Numbered from the stretch's first letter, positions 1 to 9,675 are shown. The stretch: 52,349 nucleotides of DNA from Nitrospirota bacterium (GCA_014874185.1 JACWAF010000002.1:1-52349); one strand, 5' to 3'. The notes: generated by a model from the sequence alone, not told the origin. Numbers and translations are program-made.

Positions 1-222
1 GAGTCACCTTTCAGCGCGGTGAGGTTGAGGACGGATGCGGCGAAACGGTTTAAGAAGGTCCAAAACGCAACGGCAATGATCTGGAAACTTTTACAGGTCG
101 CCGAGAAAAGTTTCCGCACCTTAAAAGGATACTGGTTATTGTCTGATGTCTATAAAGGGAAAAAGTTTGTCGATGGGGTTGCAAAGGATGCCTCAAAGGC
201 ACTCGAAAGGATGGCCGCCTGA
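1..222 (+). CDS. IS256-family (mutator-type) transposase, C-terminal fragment
   Basis: The reading frame is open from the first base of the window and ends at a TGA at 220-222, giving 73 residues of a longer protein. The segment beginning ESPFSAVRLRT and continuing NATAMIWKLLQVAEKSF is the typical C-terminal end of mutator-type DDE transposases of the IS256 family, which move the element by cut-and-paste or copy-out transposition. The catalytic residues lie upstream of the window, so I cannot tell whether the gene is intact. It is transcribed towards the convergent jetD gene. Confidence 0.8.
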   Translation, partial: ESPFSAVRLRTDAAKRFKKVQNATAMIWKLLQVAEKSFRTLKGYWLLSDVYKGKKFVDGVAKDASKALERMAA

Positions 223-256
223 TGGCTTTTTACACACCTATTGACAAGAGCCCTTT
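1..256 (+). mobile_element. 3' end of an IS256-type insertion sequence
   Basis: The window opens inside a transposase gene. After its stop codon, a T-rich stretch and TACACACCTATTGACA (231-246) resemble the terminal repeat of IS256-group elements, which characteristically contains TGTGTAAA when read inwards. The exact end cannot be fixed because the other terminus lies outside the window. The element sits just beyond the 3' end of the Wadjet operon. Confidence 0.65.
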
Positions 257-342
257 ATGACAGAAAAATAAGTTCACAGTGGACAAATAGAAAAGGCCTA
301 GAATACGGATTGGGATTTCATTTTACGGCTACAGCTATGAAT

Positions 343-1524
343 TTATAATTCGAAAACCGATTTTAGTTCTGATTTTATTAAATCAAATCCGATCCTCTCC
401 TGTTCGAGCCTGACGGCAGGGCCTATGCGGTTAAACCGGAGGTCATCGAAAAGCGCATTCTCCTCCGCGCTGAGTCTGGTCAGGTCGCGATTCAAAGGTT
501 GTGGTTCACTTACCCATTGCGACTTATGGGCTATCAATGTTTTGCGGTCCATAAGGAATGATCTGGCATGAGGGAAATATGCCCGCAACTGATCAAGAAT
601 GGCAAAACCGTGCGTATCAATGTCGCCCCAATAGTGAATAGCACACCGGCGCAGCCATGCAGCCTGAACCAGCATCTCAAAGCCGTAGCCCGCGCCGAAA
701 ATGACCATGCTCTCCGGCACGCTGGGAAATGCCAGAAAGTTAATCTCGTTTTCAGTTATAAATACTCTGCTGGCCTTTAAATCTAGCAGGTTAAAAGCAT
801 CCTGATTGATGGCAATATCCTGGCCGACGCCCGATGGCTGCAAAACCAGTTTTGGGTCAAGAAGACGGAAACGGATTCGGAGCGGTTTTTCGAGAAATCC
901 ATACCGGCAGCAAAACTGGTCTATACCCTCGGCCTCAGCGTTGACAGAATCGGGAGGCAACGCCAAGTCCAGCAATTCCTTCAATATGGAAAGATTTCTT
1001 TCAATTAACTTTGTGTGAACGCCTGGAATATCTACTTGTCTCAGATATATTCCGGGGCGCGGATGGGCTTGCATCCAATTTACAATATCAAGCAGGAGTG
1101 GCCAGTCGGAAGCTAGAGCCAAGACTTTCAGCGGGTGTTTCATAATCCAAGGCAGCAATAATGGCTGGCGCTCTCTAGTAAGGGTTACGAGACCGGTGAA
1201 CTGTTTAGCATCCCGGATTTTACCTATTATATTAAGTGCATCCTCGATTGTATCTATCCATATCTCATACGGAATTGAATTGTTACCAATTAAATGATGC
1301 CTCAGATCGCGCATTACAACGCGGTAATGTACCCCTTGCCTCAGATTGGCAATCCAGGTCCGGACTTCATTAAAACGGACAGATAATTCAGCCGATGTAG
1401 GTTTTTTGAGAGTAAGGCGTCTGGGAAATAGTGCCTCACTGCCTGCCAGAGAGGCCAGGATCAGCCCCTTGTCCCATAATTTCTGTACCTGTGTTCGAAG
1501 GTCAGATGGCGTTGTCCATTCCAT
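343..1524 (-). CDS. jetD: Wadjet nuclease subunit JetD (DUF3322/DUF2220, Toprim-like)
   Basis: JetD is the DNA-cleaving subunit of Wadjet, related to the Spo11/TopoVI-A fold; it cuts circular plasmid DNA extruded by the JetABC SMC motor. The 393-residue protein has an N-terminal DUF3322-like part. Its DUF2220 Toprim-like part (about residues 255-315) shows a glutamate in VFITENEINF and an acidic pair in YWGDIDTHGF, the expected metal-binding positions. The ATG at 1524 lies 23 nt inside the end of jetC, so the two are translationally coupled. It is the last gene of the four-gene operon. Length and order match known type I systems, and I see no truncation. Confidence 0.88.
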   Translation of the reverse strand: MEWTTPSDLRTQVQKLWDKGLILASLAGSEALFPRRLTLKKPTSAELSVRFNEVRTWIANLRQGVHYRVVMRDLRHHLIGNNSIPYEIWIDTIEDALNIIGKIRDAKQFTGLVTLTRERQPLLLPWIMKHPLKVLALASDWPLLLDIVNWMQAHPRPGIYLRQVDIPGVHTKLIERNLSILKELLDLALPPDSVNAEAEGIDQFCCRYGFLEKPLRIRFRLLDPKLVLQPSGVGQDIAINQDAFNLLDLKASRVFITENEINFLAFPSVPESMVIFGAGYGFEMLVQAAWLRRCAIHYWGDIDTHGFAILDQLRAYFPHARSFLMDRKTLIAHKSQWVSEPQPLNRDLTRLSAEENALFDDLRFNRIGPAVRLEQERIGFDLIKSELKSVFEL

Positions 1525-4500
1525 GTGAGGCCTTCGCCTTTTCTACACGATATTCTTCGATGGTTAGATTGCGGAGCTTTGAGGAGCGGCCTTCCTCGTT
1601 GTGTACAAAACCTACGCCAGCCACAAAGGGCTCAATAACATGGATCTTCTGAAGCGGGGTGACAATAAGGAGCTGTAGATTCATTTTCTGAAAGAGCTTG
1701 AGTCCGTACTGCGCTGACTCGTCCGAACCCCGGCCGAAGGCCTCGTCTATGACTACGAAACGGAAAGATCTGGAACGCACGGCGCCCCATTCAAGTCCAA
1801 ACTGATAGGCCAGACTTGCCGCAAGAATGGTATAGGCCAGTTTCTCTTTTTGTCCTCCGGATTTTCCGCCTGAATCCGAGTAGTGCTCATGTTCTGTTTT
1901 ATCCTCACGCCAGCGCTCTGAGGCTGCAAAGGTGAACCAGTTGCGCACATCGGTTACTTTTGCCGTCCAGCGCCTGTCCAGCTCGGCCTGCCCCGGCCGC
2001 CCTCGGAAACGCTCGATGATTTGCTTCACCTGAAGGAACTTGGCTTCAGAATACTGTTCATTATCTGATCCGGTCAGACTGCCTTCGGTGCATGCCCTGA
2101 GTTCGCCCTGGAAATCCCGGATGTCAGCATCTTGAGCAGCATGCGCCTCCAGCACGATATAGCGGCCAGGATTATAATCTATCTGCACCAGCGAATCATT
2201 GATATGGGCGATCCGCTCTTTAATAGTTTCGCGCTCACGGTTTAATTGCGACTGAAAGTTGGCAACCTCGCGGATAGTGTTCTCATTGAGAAGTTCCTTG
2301 AAGCGCGCCTCAAAGCGCGGCAGGTCGTCCTTTTTCAGCTTATCAAGCATCAAACGATATTCGTCCGCCGCCTCAATCCCAACGTCCACCTCCTGCGTAT
2401 CCAAAGGGAACTCGGCACGGTATACACGCATGGCGTCAATTATCTTATCGCGCAGGCGTTTTAGCTTCTCGGCCGCTGCGTCGATCTTATTCTGCAGCCA
2501 TTCGCGCATTTCCCGCTCCCGGTTATCGCAGGACTCCACGCTCAATTGGCGCTCCCCAATCGCCTCATGCAGCATGGCCTCCAGGGATTCGAACTTGGTC
2601 TTGTGGATGACATATGCGGGGTCATCCAGCACGGATTGCGTTTCGAGGCGCGTGGAGATGAAATCCGTCTTTTTCTGATCCGTTTTGGATCTTTTATCCC
2701 TCGATTCATTTATCCGTTCCTCAGTCTTTTGCATATCGAGCGTCAGGGCATCCAGCCTCTTGGTGAGTTCCAGAAGCAGATCGGAGGCCGATTCCAGTTG
2801 CCTCTTTTCATCCTTAAGCCTTTCAATTTCAGCCGCCACCGGCTGCCAGTCTATTTCATGGAAGTCCCGGTATTCCTCGAGTTTCGACAGCGCCTTTAAC
2901 CTGCCCTCGATTTTTTTCTGTTCGTTTAGAAGGGCGTTTATATGTTCCGCCAAACCTGTTATTTGAGATTCGAGTTGCCGCGTCTTGGTTTCAAGCGCGG
3001 CGATTTTGGCCTCATTGGTCCAGCCAAGGACATACCGGCTGCGGTCGTCTATGCGGTGCCGGTCGTCCTTTTCGTGCCTTTCACCCTGGTTCTTGATCTG
3101 GCCCGCCATCGTAACGGCGCGGACCTCGCGGCGGAACTGTTGCTGTGTTTTGCAGCAGGCGAAGTCAAAACGGTGGGCGATCTCCCGTTCAAGCCAGTCG
3201 TAATCGGGTGAATCGGGTTTGATGGCAAGCTTGCGGACCAGTGAATCCTGCCCGATGCCTGGCAAACCGGAGCGCGCGGATGAGCGAACCCTGAAATAAA
3301 CCAGCCGGCCCCTGAGGTGCGTGCGGTCCACCCATTCAGCCACTTCAGCATAATAATTTTCGGGCACCAACATGGACAGCCCGAAATTTCGCAGCAGCCG
3401 TTCCGCAGCGCCTTCCCACTGGCGCTCCTCATCCCGCACCTGTATAAGTTCGCCGGCAAAGGGCATATCGGACTCTGGCAATTTCAGCGCGCCGGCTATG
3501 GCCTGGCGCATCAATATTTGTTCGCCAGGAATGTTGCTGCGCCTTGATTTTAAACTCCTGATCTCCGCCGTAATGGCATCGTGCTCCTGCCGCCATCTGG
3601 CAAAAGAAACATTCGCCTCGGTCAATTCATTTTGCAGCGACGTCTGGCGGCCGGATGCCTCTTCCGAAAGGCTGGAAAATATTTTTTGCTGGGCCAGAAA
3701 CGCCTCCTAGCTGGCGGGGACGGGCATTCCAAGCGAGCCAGCCAGGCCGGTAAAGCGTTTCGCCTTGTCCCGTCTTCTATTGTACTCATCCTCTTTCTGG
3801 AGTATCTCGCCGGCCAACTGCTCAATGCATTGGCCGCCGTTTTCGGCGATGCTGGATTTAATTTCGCTTTCTTGTTTGCGTTGCGCGTTTCTGAGCTCTT
3901 CAAGCCGCAGTACCTGCGCGTTCTGACGTTCCCATTCTTCACTGAGCGAGGCAATGCGTTTTTCAAGCAGATCGATCTTCAAGCTGGCAAAATACGTTTT
4001 CAGCGCCTCTCGGCAAGCCCGCAACTGCTCGCCGTGCGAACTCAGTTCCGCGTGACTACGGCAGTCCGCAATCAGGGGAGCAAGCAAAGCCATCTGGCGC
4101 TTGGCCTTGAGGACCGCCTCGTGGGCCTGGTTGAGATCATCGAAATGCGTAACCAGAGCCTTAATGCGAGACTCCATATCTAAGGGCTCCAACATGTGGC
4201 TGCGCACAAAATCTGTGAGATTGCCGACCGACTTCATGGATACAGTCTGATGGAATAGCTCCAGCGCCTGTTCATTTTCAATGCCGAACCTGCGGCGAAA
4301 CCATGCCCCGTAAGGTGGAAAGCTGTCAAAGACCTCCGCGCCCGCGCTGCGCAGGCGTTTTTTTAACATTCCGATCTCCGGGCCGAATTTTGAAAAATCA
4401 TTCGAAATCGAAAGTTCGCGCCCTGCCCCGGCATAAAAGCGCGCGGGCTGGCCCTGCTGGTCTTTTATCCAGAAAACCTGCGCAATTGTTATTGTCTGGC

Positions 4501-4888
4501 CGTATCCTGCGTTATGGAAAACTCCTAAAATAACTGAGTAGCCGTTTTGATCACGAAGAGAGACGGGCTTGGCGGCGCCGCTTAACTCATTTCTTTCAGA
4601 TTTGTAATGGCCAAGGACGTAGGAGCGCAAGGTCCGTTCTTTCATATCAGCCCCGGCCGCTTTGTTATAAGAAATCCTCTGTGCGGGTACAAGCAGGGTG
4701 GTGACAGCATCTACCAATGTTGTCTTGCCCGAGCCTATATCTCCCGTAAGGAGGATATTCCTGCAGTCAAGATTCAATGTCCAAATATGCTTGTCAAAAG
4801 TTCCCCAGTTATATAGCTCAAGGCGCCGAAGACGAAAACCCGCAAGCGAGTCATCAGACATGAACTCCAGATCCAGCAGCTCATTCAT
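1502..4888 (-). pseudogene. jetC: Wadjet SMC-like ATPase JetC, interrupted by an in-frame TAG
   Basis: JetC is the SMC/MukB-like motor of Wadjet. Walker A GDIGSGKTT lies at residues 49-57, followed by long coiled coils, the ABC signature SGGQKEKL and Walker B VVIDEAFGRGSDES near the C-terminus. A TAG at 3707-3709 splits the gene into a 393-residue N-terminal part and 734 further codons. Both halves are in the same frame, and the codons around the TAG (before: GMPVPAS; after: EAFLAQQKIFSSL) continue a normal coiled coil, so only one codon is at fault. The ATG at 4888 overlaps the end of jetB by 8 nt; longer upstream starts would run into jetB. A TTG at 3625 could restart translation but would give no Walker A. 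The gene is a nonsense mutant, a readthrough case or a sequencing error. Confidence 0.85.
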
Positions 4889-5516
4889 CCGGTCTGGCCC
4901 CCTTGCCTTTCTCCAGGGCCTCCCGATATGAAATAAGCCTTTTGTCAAACTCCGCCAGCCATTGTGCATCTACGAACGCCTTGAGAATACGACGCACCTC
5001 AAACATCTGCGCCTGTCCGCTTTGGGGTTTCAGCCGGCGCACAAAACCAAGATCTGCTATCTTGTTCAGATGACTGTCCACGTTATCGATCAGTTTTGCC
5101 TCGTTGCTGTTTTCAGGCAGAAACACGCGGACCATCTCCACCACTTGATCGCGAGAGAGGACAAGCCGGGTATCCGCGCCGCCAGCGTCGAATTCGGCCA
5201 GCTTCTTTCGAAGAAGCGCCAGAAGAAGGCTTACAGGAAAAGACAACGGCCGTCTGATAATTAAACGAGGGATTTTTATCTCCCCATCGTCAGGCCGCGA
5301 GCGTAAAAAAGCATAACCCTCAGCTTCATCCAGCACCAACTCTAACCCAAGCACGGCTGTATAGTCACGCACGCGTGCTTGGATTGAAATGATAGTACTC
5401 CACGCCTCCGGATCGTTTTCCTGATAAACTACGCCTTTCAAAAGCGGCACCACTGCACGCGAGAGCTCATTGCCGGATGGGGATCCTGTTTCAAAATCCT
5501 GTTCCGTAGCAATCAC
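4881..5516 (-). CDS. jetB: Wadjet subunit JetB (DUF4194, kite-like)
   Basis: JetB corresponds to the kite subunit (MksE/MukE-like winged-helix protein) that binds the JetA kleisin and JetC in the Wadjet SMC complex. The 211-residue length is usual for DUF4194. The protein is mostly predicted helix with a basic winged-helix-like middle (IPRLIIRRPLSFPVSLLLALL) and carries no catalytic motif. It starts with GTG at 5516, whose last bases form the TGA stop of jetA (GTGA overlap), behind an AGAGGTG ribosome-binding sequence. Its identity rests on its position between a clear DUF3375 gene and the SMC gene plus its length. Confidence 0.82.
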   Translation of the reverse strand: MIATEQDFETGSPSGNELSRAVVPLLKGVVYQENDPEAWSTIISIQARVRDYTAVLGLELVLDEAEGYAFLRSRPDDGEIKIPRLIIRRPLSFPVSLLLALLRKKLAEFDAGGADTRLVLSRDQVVEMVRVFLPENSNEAKLIDNVDSHLNKIADLGFVRRLKPQSGQAQMFEVRRILKAFVDAQWLAEFDKRLISYREALEKGKGARPDE

Positions 5517-6961
5517 CTCTTAAAGATAATTCGCAGCATCTTGCCCTGCCTCATGGTCTCGCTTCCGTTGCCGGCATTACTTTTCCATATGATAGTTTCG
5601 ACTGAGTTTTCGTCGACCTCCGCCTTAAACGTGTCGCTTGCCAGCTGCAGGTAAGCGATTAGTTCAGCAAGGCCTTGTTGTAAAGGCCGCCCCTCGATAA
5701 GCTCGCGCAGGGTAATCTGACTCCGTTCCTGCAACGCGTTCCGGATATGTCTTGATAATTCTGCCTTATCGATAACCACTTGCGCGAAGAGCGCGGCAGC
5801 ATCCAGTTCCTCGTCGCCCTGTTCCAAAATCACGTCAGAGATAAGCGGATTGGAAGGAGGCGTGTAGAGTGGCCGCTCCATAGGCAATTCGATATCGGCT
5901 GCAGTGTCATCAATCTGTATAAACTCTCCCGAAGGCGGACTGTCACGCAGCGCTAATGCATTGACCTCAATACCGTGCAGGATATCCATTATGCGGCGGT
6001 TTTCGAGCCATGCCTGATCATCCAGAAAGCGCCGTAATTGCTGTGAGAGCTGAGCCACGGTACGTTGGGTATGCTCGCCTGCTTCCAGCCAATCGTAATG
6101 TATGCGCCGGATGCGGTAATCGGGTTTGAGATCAGATACAGGTGGCAGGGCCAGCACCCTTTCCAGCAGCACTGTAAATTCCTCCTGCCGGTTGCTTGAC
6201 ATAAGAAAATCCCAGAAGGCACGAAAACTCCTGCCCTGGTCTGAATCCTCGATTGAGTCGCGTTCACCCATTATTTCATCCAGGAGAGTACCTTTAGTGC
6301 CCGCCCAAAGGGCAATGCGCTCGCGCACGCGGCGGTCAAGCGTGCGAAAATTGTGCTCCACTTCGCGAAAATCCGCCAGAAGCTCACGCGCGAGACCCAT
6401 GAACTGCTGGAAGCGGTCCTTTAGAGCCGTGTCCGAAAGCGTGGATATATCGCCGTCCATAATGCGAGCCATTTCAGCATCTATTTCGTCCCGGCGCTTT
6501 TTCAGTTCTGCTATTCGGACCTGCGGATCTGTTTCGCTGCCCTCGCTTATCTGTCTTAGTAATGCAAAAAGCGTCAGGAGCCTTGATTCAGTGCCTACGA
6601 AGCCTCTTTCCATAAGCGAATTAAGCCAGGAGATTGCCTTTTCGGCAGCTGGTGTCAAATCGAAGTGAGGCTCGTCGCTCCCCTGCGGATAGAATTTCCG
6701 GAGCCAGCCTTTCTCGTTGGAAGCCCAGTCGTCGAGATAATCAGCGGCAGATTTGGGAAAGACTTCCGCCCCAATCCTCTCGCGCAAGCCGAACAATTCG
6801 TCTTCCAGCGCTTCTGCAAGGTCAGCCTGCTGCATGATTCTTACGTTAGGGACAATAAAGATTCGATGTAAAAAACTTACTATAAGCGGCGCGTGATCGG
6901 AGCGAAGCATCCGCCATGCCGGGTGCTTCTGGCGCAACATGTCCAGGGTAGCGTAATCCAT
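5513..6961 (-). CDS. jetA: Wadjet kleisin-like subunit JetA (DUF3375)
   Basis: JetA is the kleisin (MksF/MukF-like) that closes the SMC ring of Wadjet. The 482-residue protein opens with LRQKHPAWRMLRSDHAPLIVSFLHRIF, recognisable as DUF3375, and has helical, acidic middle and C-terminal parts that fit kleisin architecture. The ATG at 6961 is chosen; a TTG three codons upstream (6970) is possible. No strong Shine-Dalgarno precedes either. It is the first gene of the operon and is divergent from the AAA_14 ATPase at 7084, so both promoters must lie in the 122-nt gap. Confidence 0.85.
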   Translation of the reverse strand: MDYATLDMLRQKHPAWRMLRSDHAPLIVSFLHRIFIVPNVRIMQQADLAEALEDELFGLRERIGAEVFPKSAADYLDDWASNEKGWLRKFYPQGSDEPHFDLTPAAEKAISWLNSLMERGFVGTESRLLTLFALLRQISEGSETDPQVRIAELKKRRDEIDAEMARIMDGDISTLSDTALKDRFQQFMGLARELLADFREVEHNFRTLDRRVRERIALWAGTKGTLLDEIMGERDSIEDSDQGRSFRAFWDFLMSSNRQEEFTVLLERVLALPPVSDLKPDYRIRRIHYDWLEAGEHTQRTVAQLSQQLRRFLDDQAWLENRRIMDILHGIEVNALALRDSPPSGEFIQIDDTAADIELPMERPLYTPPSNPLISDVILEQGDEELDAAALFAQVVIDKAELSRHIRNALQERSQITLRELIEGRPLQQGLAELIAYLQLASDTFKAEVDENSVETIIWKSNAGNGSETMRQGKMLRIIFKR

Positions 6962-7045
6962 ACTATACAAGTGAGATTATTCCGGCGCACAGAGCCGTAA
7001 TCATCAAATATTTTACCTTAATTGCCCTGTGGAAGTTCCTTAACT

Positions 7046-7054
7046 TGATATAAT
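7046..7054 (+). promoter_or_regulatory. Extended -10 promoter for the AAA_14 gene
   Basis: TGATATAAT gives a perfect -10 hexamer (7049-7054) with a TGn extension and no good -35 at 17 nt. Transcription would start near 7061, about 23 nt ahead of the ATG at 7084. Confidence 0.5.
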
Positions 7055-7083
7055 GGCAAAAAGACATTAGAATATGAAATATT

Positions 7084-8313
7084 ATGACAGATAAATACAT
7101 TCCAAGGGACATAATTTCTACTATACAACATGCCCTCTCCGAAATGCCTGTTGTAGCCATAACCGGTATGAGGCAGACCGGCAAGAGTACACTTCTCCAA
7201 AGGCAGCCTGAATTTGCCGGGAGGCGCTATGTGAGTTTTGACGATTTTGCCCAGCTTGAGGCCGCAAAACTCGATCCGGAAGGTTTTATCGATACTGAAG
7301 AACCTTTAACAATTGATGAGGCCCAAAAGTGTCCGGAGATATTTACTGCCATAAAGCGGTCTGTTGACCGCAAAAGAATCCCTGGCCGGTTTCTTCTTTC
7401 CGGTTCCGCAAATTTTGCCGTTTTGAAAGGAACATCTGAAAGCCTGGCCGGAAGGGCTGTTTATTTTACAATGCATCCCATGAACGCCAGAGAACGTATG
7501 CATAACACGCTGGAAGAGCCTTTTTTGAAAACTTTCTTTAAGACACCGGAAACGCCCAAGGCGAAGGGCTTCAGAAAAATAAAACCAGATGAGGTTCTAA
7601 ATGGTGGCATGCCAAGCGTTTGCCTGGGAGAGATAAAAGATCGAGCGCTCTGGTTTAAAGGTTACGAACAGACATATCTTGAAAGGGATGTCAGAGAGCT
7701 CAGCCAGATCGGCAATATTATCGCGTTCAGGCACATGCTGCATTTGGCCGCGATGCGGTCCGGGCAGCTTTTGTCTCCAAGCGAGCTTGGCCGGGATGTT
7801 AAAATGAATGCGGCAACCTCGTCCCGGTATCTTGCCCTGCTAGAAGCCTCTTTTGTCAGCTACCGGCTGAATCCATTTTTTGGAAACAGGGCAAGCAGAC
7901 TGATAAAATCGCCAAAACTCTATATGGGCGATTCCGGGCTGGCGTGCTATCTTTCGGGAATAACCGATCTGGGGCCTACTGCGGAAGAACCCCTCTTTGG
8001 AGCAATGTTCGAAACGCATATCGCACAAAATCTAGCATCCATAATAGACGCCAGGTGGCCGGAAGCTCATCTCTATTTCTGGAGTGTCCAAGGCAGGCAT
8101 GAAGTTGATTTCGTTATCGAAGCAGGCAGGTCTTGTATTGCCATTGAGGTAAAGGCAAGCGCCAAATGGGATGACCGGGACCTTTCAGGCCTCCGGACCT
8201 TTCTTGCGGCCACCCCTCATTGTAAAGCCGGAATACTTGCATATAACGGAACTGAAGCGGTAAGGCTTGGAGATAGATTATGGGCCGTCCCGCTGGGAAT
8301 TGTACTGTCCTGA
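7084..8313 (+). CDS. AAA_14/DUF4143 ATP-binding protein
   Basis: This 409-residue protein has an N-terminal P-loop ATPase with Walker A GMRQTGKST (28-36) and Walker B LTIDEAQK. It continues into a winged-helix/DUF4143 region that ends in a PD-(D/E)XK-like pattern (EVDFVIE, then IAIEVKAS). The family is widespread, often horizontally moved and sometimes linked to toxin-antitoxin or defence loci, but its biochemical role is unknown. It is divergent from the Wadjet operon and is the last gene before the tRNA fragment that marks the island edge. Nothing suggests truncation. I would not assign it to Wadjet. Confidence 0.85.
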   Translation: MTDKYIPRDIISTIQHALSEMPVVAITGMRQTGKSTLLQRQPEFAGRRYVSFDDFAQLEAAKLDPEGFIDTEEPLTIDEAQKCPEIFTAIKRSVDRKRIPGRFLLSGSANFAVLKGTSESLAGRAVYFTMHPMNARERMHNTLEEPFLKTFFKTPETPKAKGFRKIKPDEVLNGGMPSVCLGEIKDRALWFKGYEQTYLERDVRELSQIGNIIAFRHMLHLAAMRSGQLLSPSELGRDVKMNAATSSRYLALLEASFVSYRLNPFFGNRASRLIKSPKLYMGDSGLACYLSGITDLGPTAEEPLFGAMFETHIAQNLASIIDARWPEAHLYFWSVQGRHEVDFVIEAGRSCIAIEVKASAKWDDRDLSGLRTFLAATPHCKAGILAYNGTEAVRLGDRLWAVPLGIVLS

Positions 8314-8722
8314 GTTGTCCCCAAAGTGTCCCCAGATCCATTGCTAAATTGCATAACATGTTGAATTTAAAAAGAAATTAGCCTTTCCTGTGCGGGTTCG
8401 ATTCCCACACATTCCCGCCAAAATACATTTTAATCTAAAAACTCGTTTCGATTGCGAATGACTATATAACCTCTCCACGAATGGGCGATACCATTTATAT
8501 TATACCCATCCATAATTAACGCCCTTTGTCACTTGCTTTAGAGGTAGGAAGGCAGCACTGGATAAAGACCGTTGCAAGAAAAATCCTTTCCCTTTGCCTT
8601 TCACCAGATTGCGCACTATCATTTAATTGAGAGCACCACTAAAAGGAGCCCTCTCAAAGCCTTTTTTGTTTTTTTCCGGCCCGCAGGCCTTCTCTTGCAA
8701 GAGGAAGAAGGAGAGCCCATAA
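8314..8722. other. Gene-free island edge and flank
   Basis: This 409-nt stretch contains the tRNA 3' fragment (8390-8420) and, just before the next gene, a near-palindrome CTTCTCTTGCAAGAGGAAG (8689-8707) related to one hairpin of the repeat described at 22281 and 34744. No convincing coding frame is visible. Confidence 0.6.
8390..8420 (+). other. tRNA 3'-end fragment, probable attachment site
   Basis: The fragment shows a T-loop TTCGATT, a T-stem 3' strand CCCAC, an acceptor 3' strand ACATTCCC, discriminator G and an encoded CCA. Between T-stem and discriminator there are 8 rather than 7 bases; an 8-bp acceptor stem with G73 is the hallmark of bacterial tRNA-Sec. The 5' T-stem strand GCGGG has one mismatch (C opposite A), and nothing upstream can form the rest of a tRNA. 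It is therefore a displaced 3' end, as left by integrases that target tRNA genes. It separates the island from chromosomal genes. Confidence 0.6.
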
Positions 8723-9265
8723 ATGGCGCAAATAACCATCTTCACCATAGGACATTCGACAAGGGTGCTGGATGACTTTTTAGGACTTCTGAAAGCCAAC
8801 GGCATCCAGGAAGTGGTGGACGTGCGCACGGTGCCGCGCTCCAGGTTCAACCCGCAATACAATATAGAGACCCTGCCCGCCGGGCTTGAGAAGGCCGGGA
8901 TAGAGTACACCCACATGGCGGGGCTCGGCGGCCTCAGGCACCCCCAGAAGGAATCCATCAACACGGCCTGGAAGAACGCCTCCTTCCGCGCCTTCGCCGA
9001 CTACATGCAGACGCCCGAGTTCGAAGAGAACCTCCGCGCGCTGATGGAACTTGCAGGGAAGAAGAGGACCGCGCTGATGTGCGCCGAGAGCGTGCCCTGG
9101 AGGTGCCACCGGTCTCTTATTGCGGACGCGCTTACGGTCAGGGGAGTGCGGGTGGAGCATATAACCGGCTACGGGAAGAACCGTCCGCACGAGCTTACGC
9201 CCTTTGCCAAAGTGGAGCACGGAAGGGTTTATTACCCCGCCGAACCGGCCCATTCCAGGCCTTGA
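8723..9265 (+). CDS. DUF488 family protein
   Basis: A 180-residue protein of the DUF488 family, recognised from the opening TIFTIGHSTR, the VVDVRTVPRSRFN segment and the CAESVPWRCHR motif, whose cysteines and histidine are conserved and may bind metal or act catalytically. The function is not established. The ATG at 8723 follows GAAGGAGAG at good spacing. It stands alone, with a convincing promoter for the next gene starting only 30 nt after its stop. Confidence 0.85.
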   Translation: MAQITIFTIGHSTRVLDDFLGLLKANGIQEVVDVRTVPRSRFNPQYNIETLPAGLEKAGIEYTHMAGLGGLRHPQKESINTAWKNASFRAFADYMQTPEFEENLRALMELAGKKRTALMCAESVPWRCHRSLIADALTVRGVRVEHITGYGKNRPHELTPFAKVEHGRVYYPAEPAHSRP

Positions 9266-9295
9266 CGGGAAGCGGAATCCTGCCAGAAATTTTTT

Positions 9296-9325
9296 TTGAC
9301 ATTTAAGGTAAGTTCGTGCAATAAT
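9296..9325 (+). promoter_or_regulatory. Strong sigma-70 promoter of the cold-shock gene, long leader
   Basis: TTGACA (9296-9301) and AATAAT (9320-9325) are 18 nt apart, nearly consensus. Transcription from about 9332 gives a leader of roughly 120 nt before the TTG start, typical of cspA-type genes whose leader RNA refolds in the cold. Short complementary stretches (GGCCGCAAGGACTTTTAAG and AAAGCC/GGCTTT-type pairings) are visible in the leader. Confidence 0.7.
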
Positions 9326-9450
9326 ATCGCCGAAGTTTTAGGAGTTTTTGAGTTCCGAAAGGCCGCAAGGACTTTTAAGCTTTGTGGCTTTTTTAGTTGA
9401 GACTGTGTTCTCTTAAAGCTTTAGTTCACAAAAGAAGGAGGTTGAAAGAT

Positions 9451-9651
9451 TTGGCAGAAGGCACCGTAAAATGGTTCAATGAGTCCAAGGGGTTCGGGTT
9501 CATCACCGCCGACGAGGGCGGAGACGTATTCGTCCATTATTCCTCTATCCAGGGGAACGGATTCAAGACCCTTGCCGAAGGCGACAAGGTAAGCTTCGAC
9601 ATCGAGCAGGGCGCAAAAGGACCCAAAGCAGTCAATGTCACCAAAATCTAA
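9451..9651 (+). CDS. Cold-shock protein (CspA family)
   Basis: A 66-residue single cold-shock domain that binds single-stranded RNA and DNA and melts RNA secondary structure. RNP1 KGFGFI and RNP2 VFVHY are intact, and the start ([15 protein letters not shown]) is typical. The initiation codon is TTG at 9451, decided by AAGGAGG at 9435-9441; the ATG at 9397 would add 18 residues foreign to the family. It has its own promoter and a terminator right after the stop, so it is monocistronic. Confidence 0.92.
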   Translation: MAEGTVKWFNESKGFGFITADEGGDVFVHYSSIQGNGFKTLAEGDKVSFDIEQGAKGPKAVNVTKI

Positions 9652-9675
9652 ATAGATTTCCAGGACATTCATGCG

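Noticed and set aside
6963-7184. Minus-strand frames of 60-73 codons across the jetA/AAA_14 gap
   Set aside because: They overlap the start of the AAA_14 gene antisense and its promoter region; Cys/Ile-rich random composition.
8314-8420. A functional tRNA gene
   Set aside because: Only the T-arm, acceptor 3' strand and CCA exist; no anticodon or D-arm can be formed upstream, and the T-stem has a mismatch.
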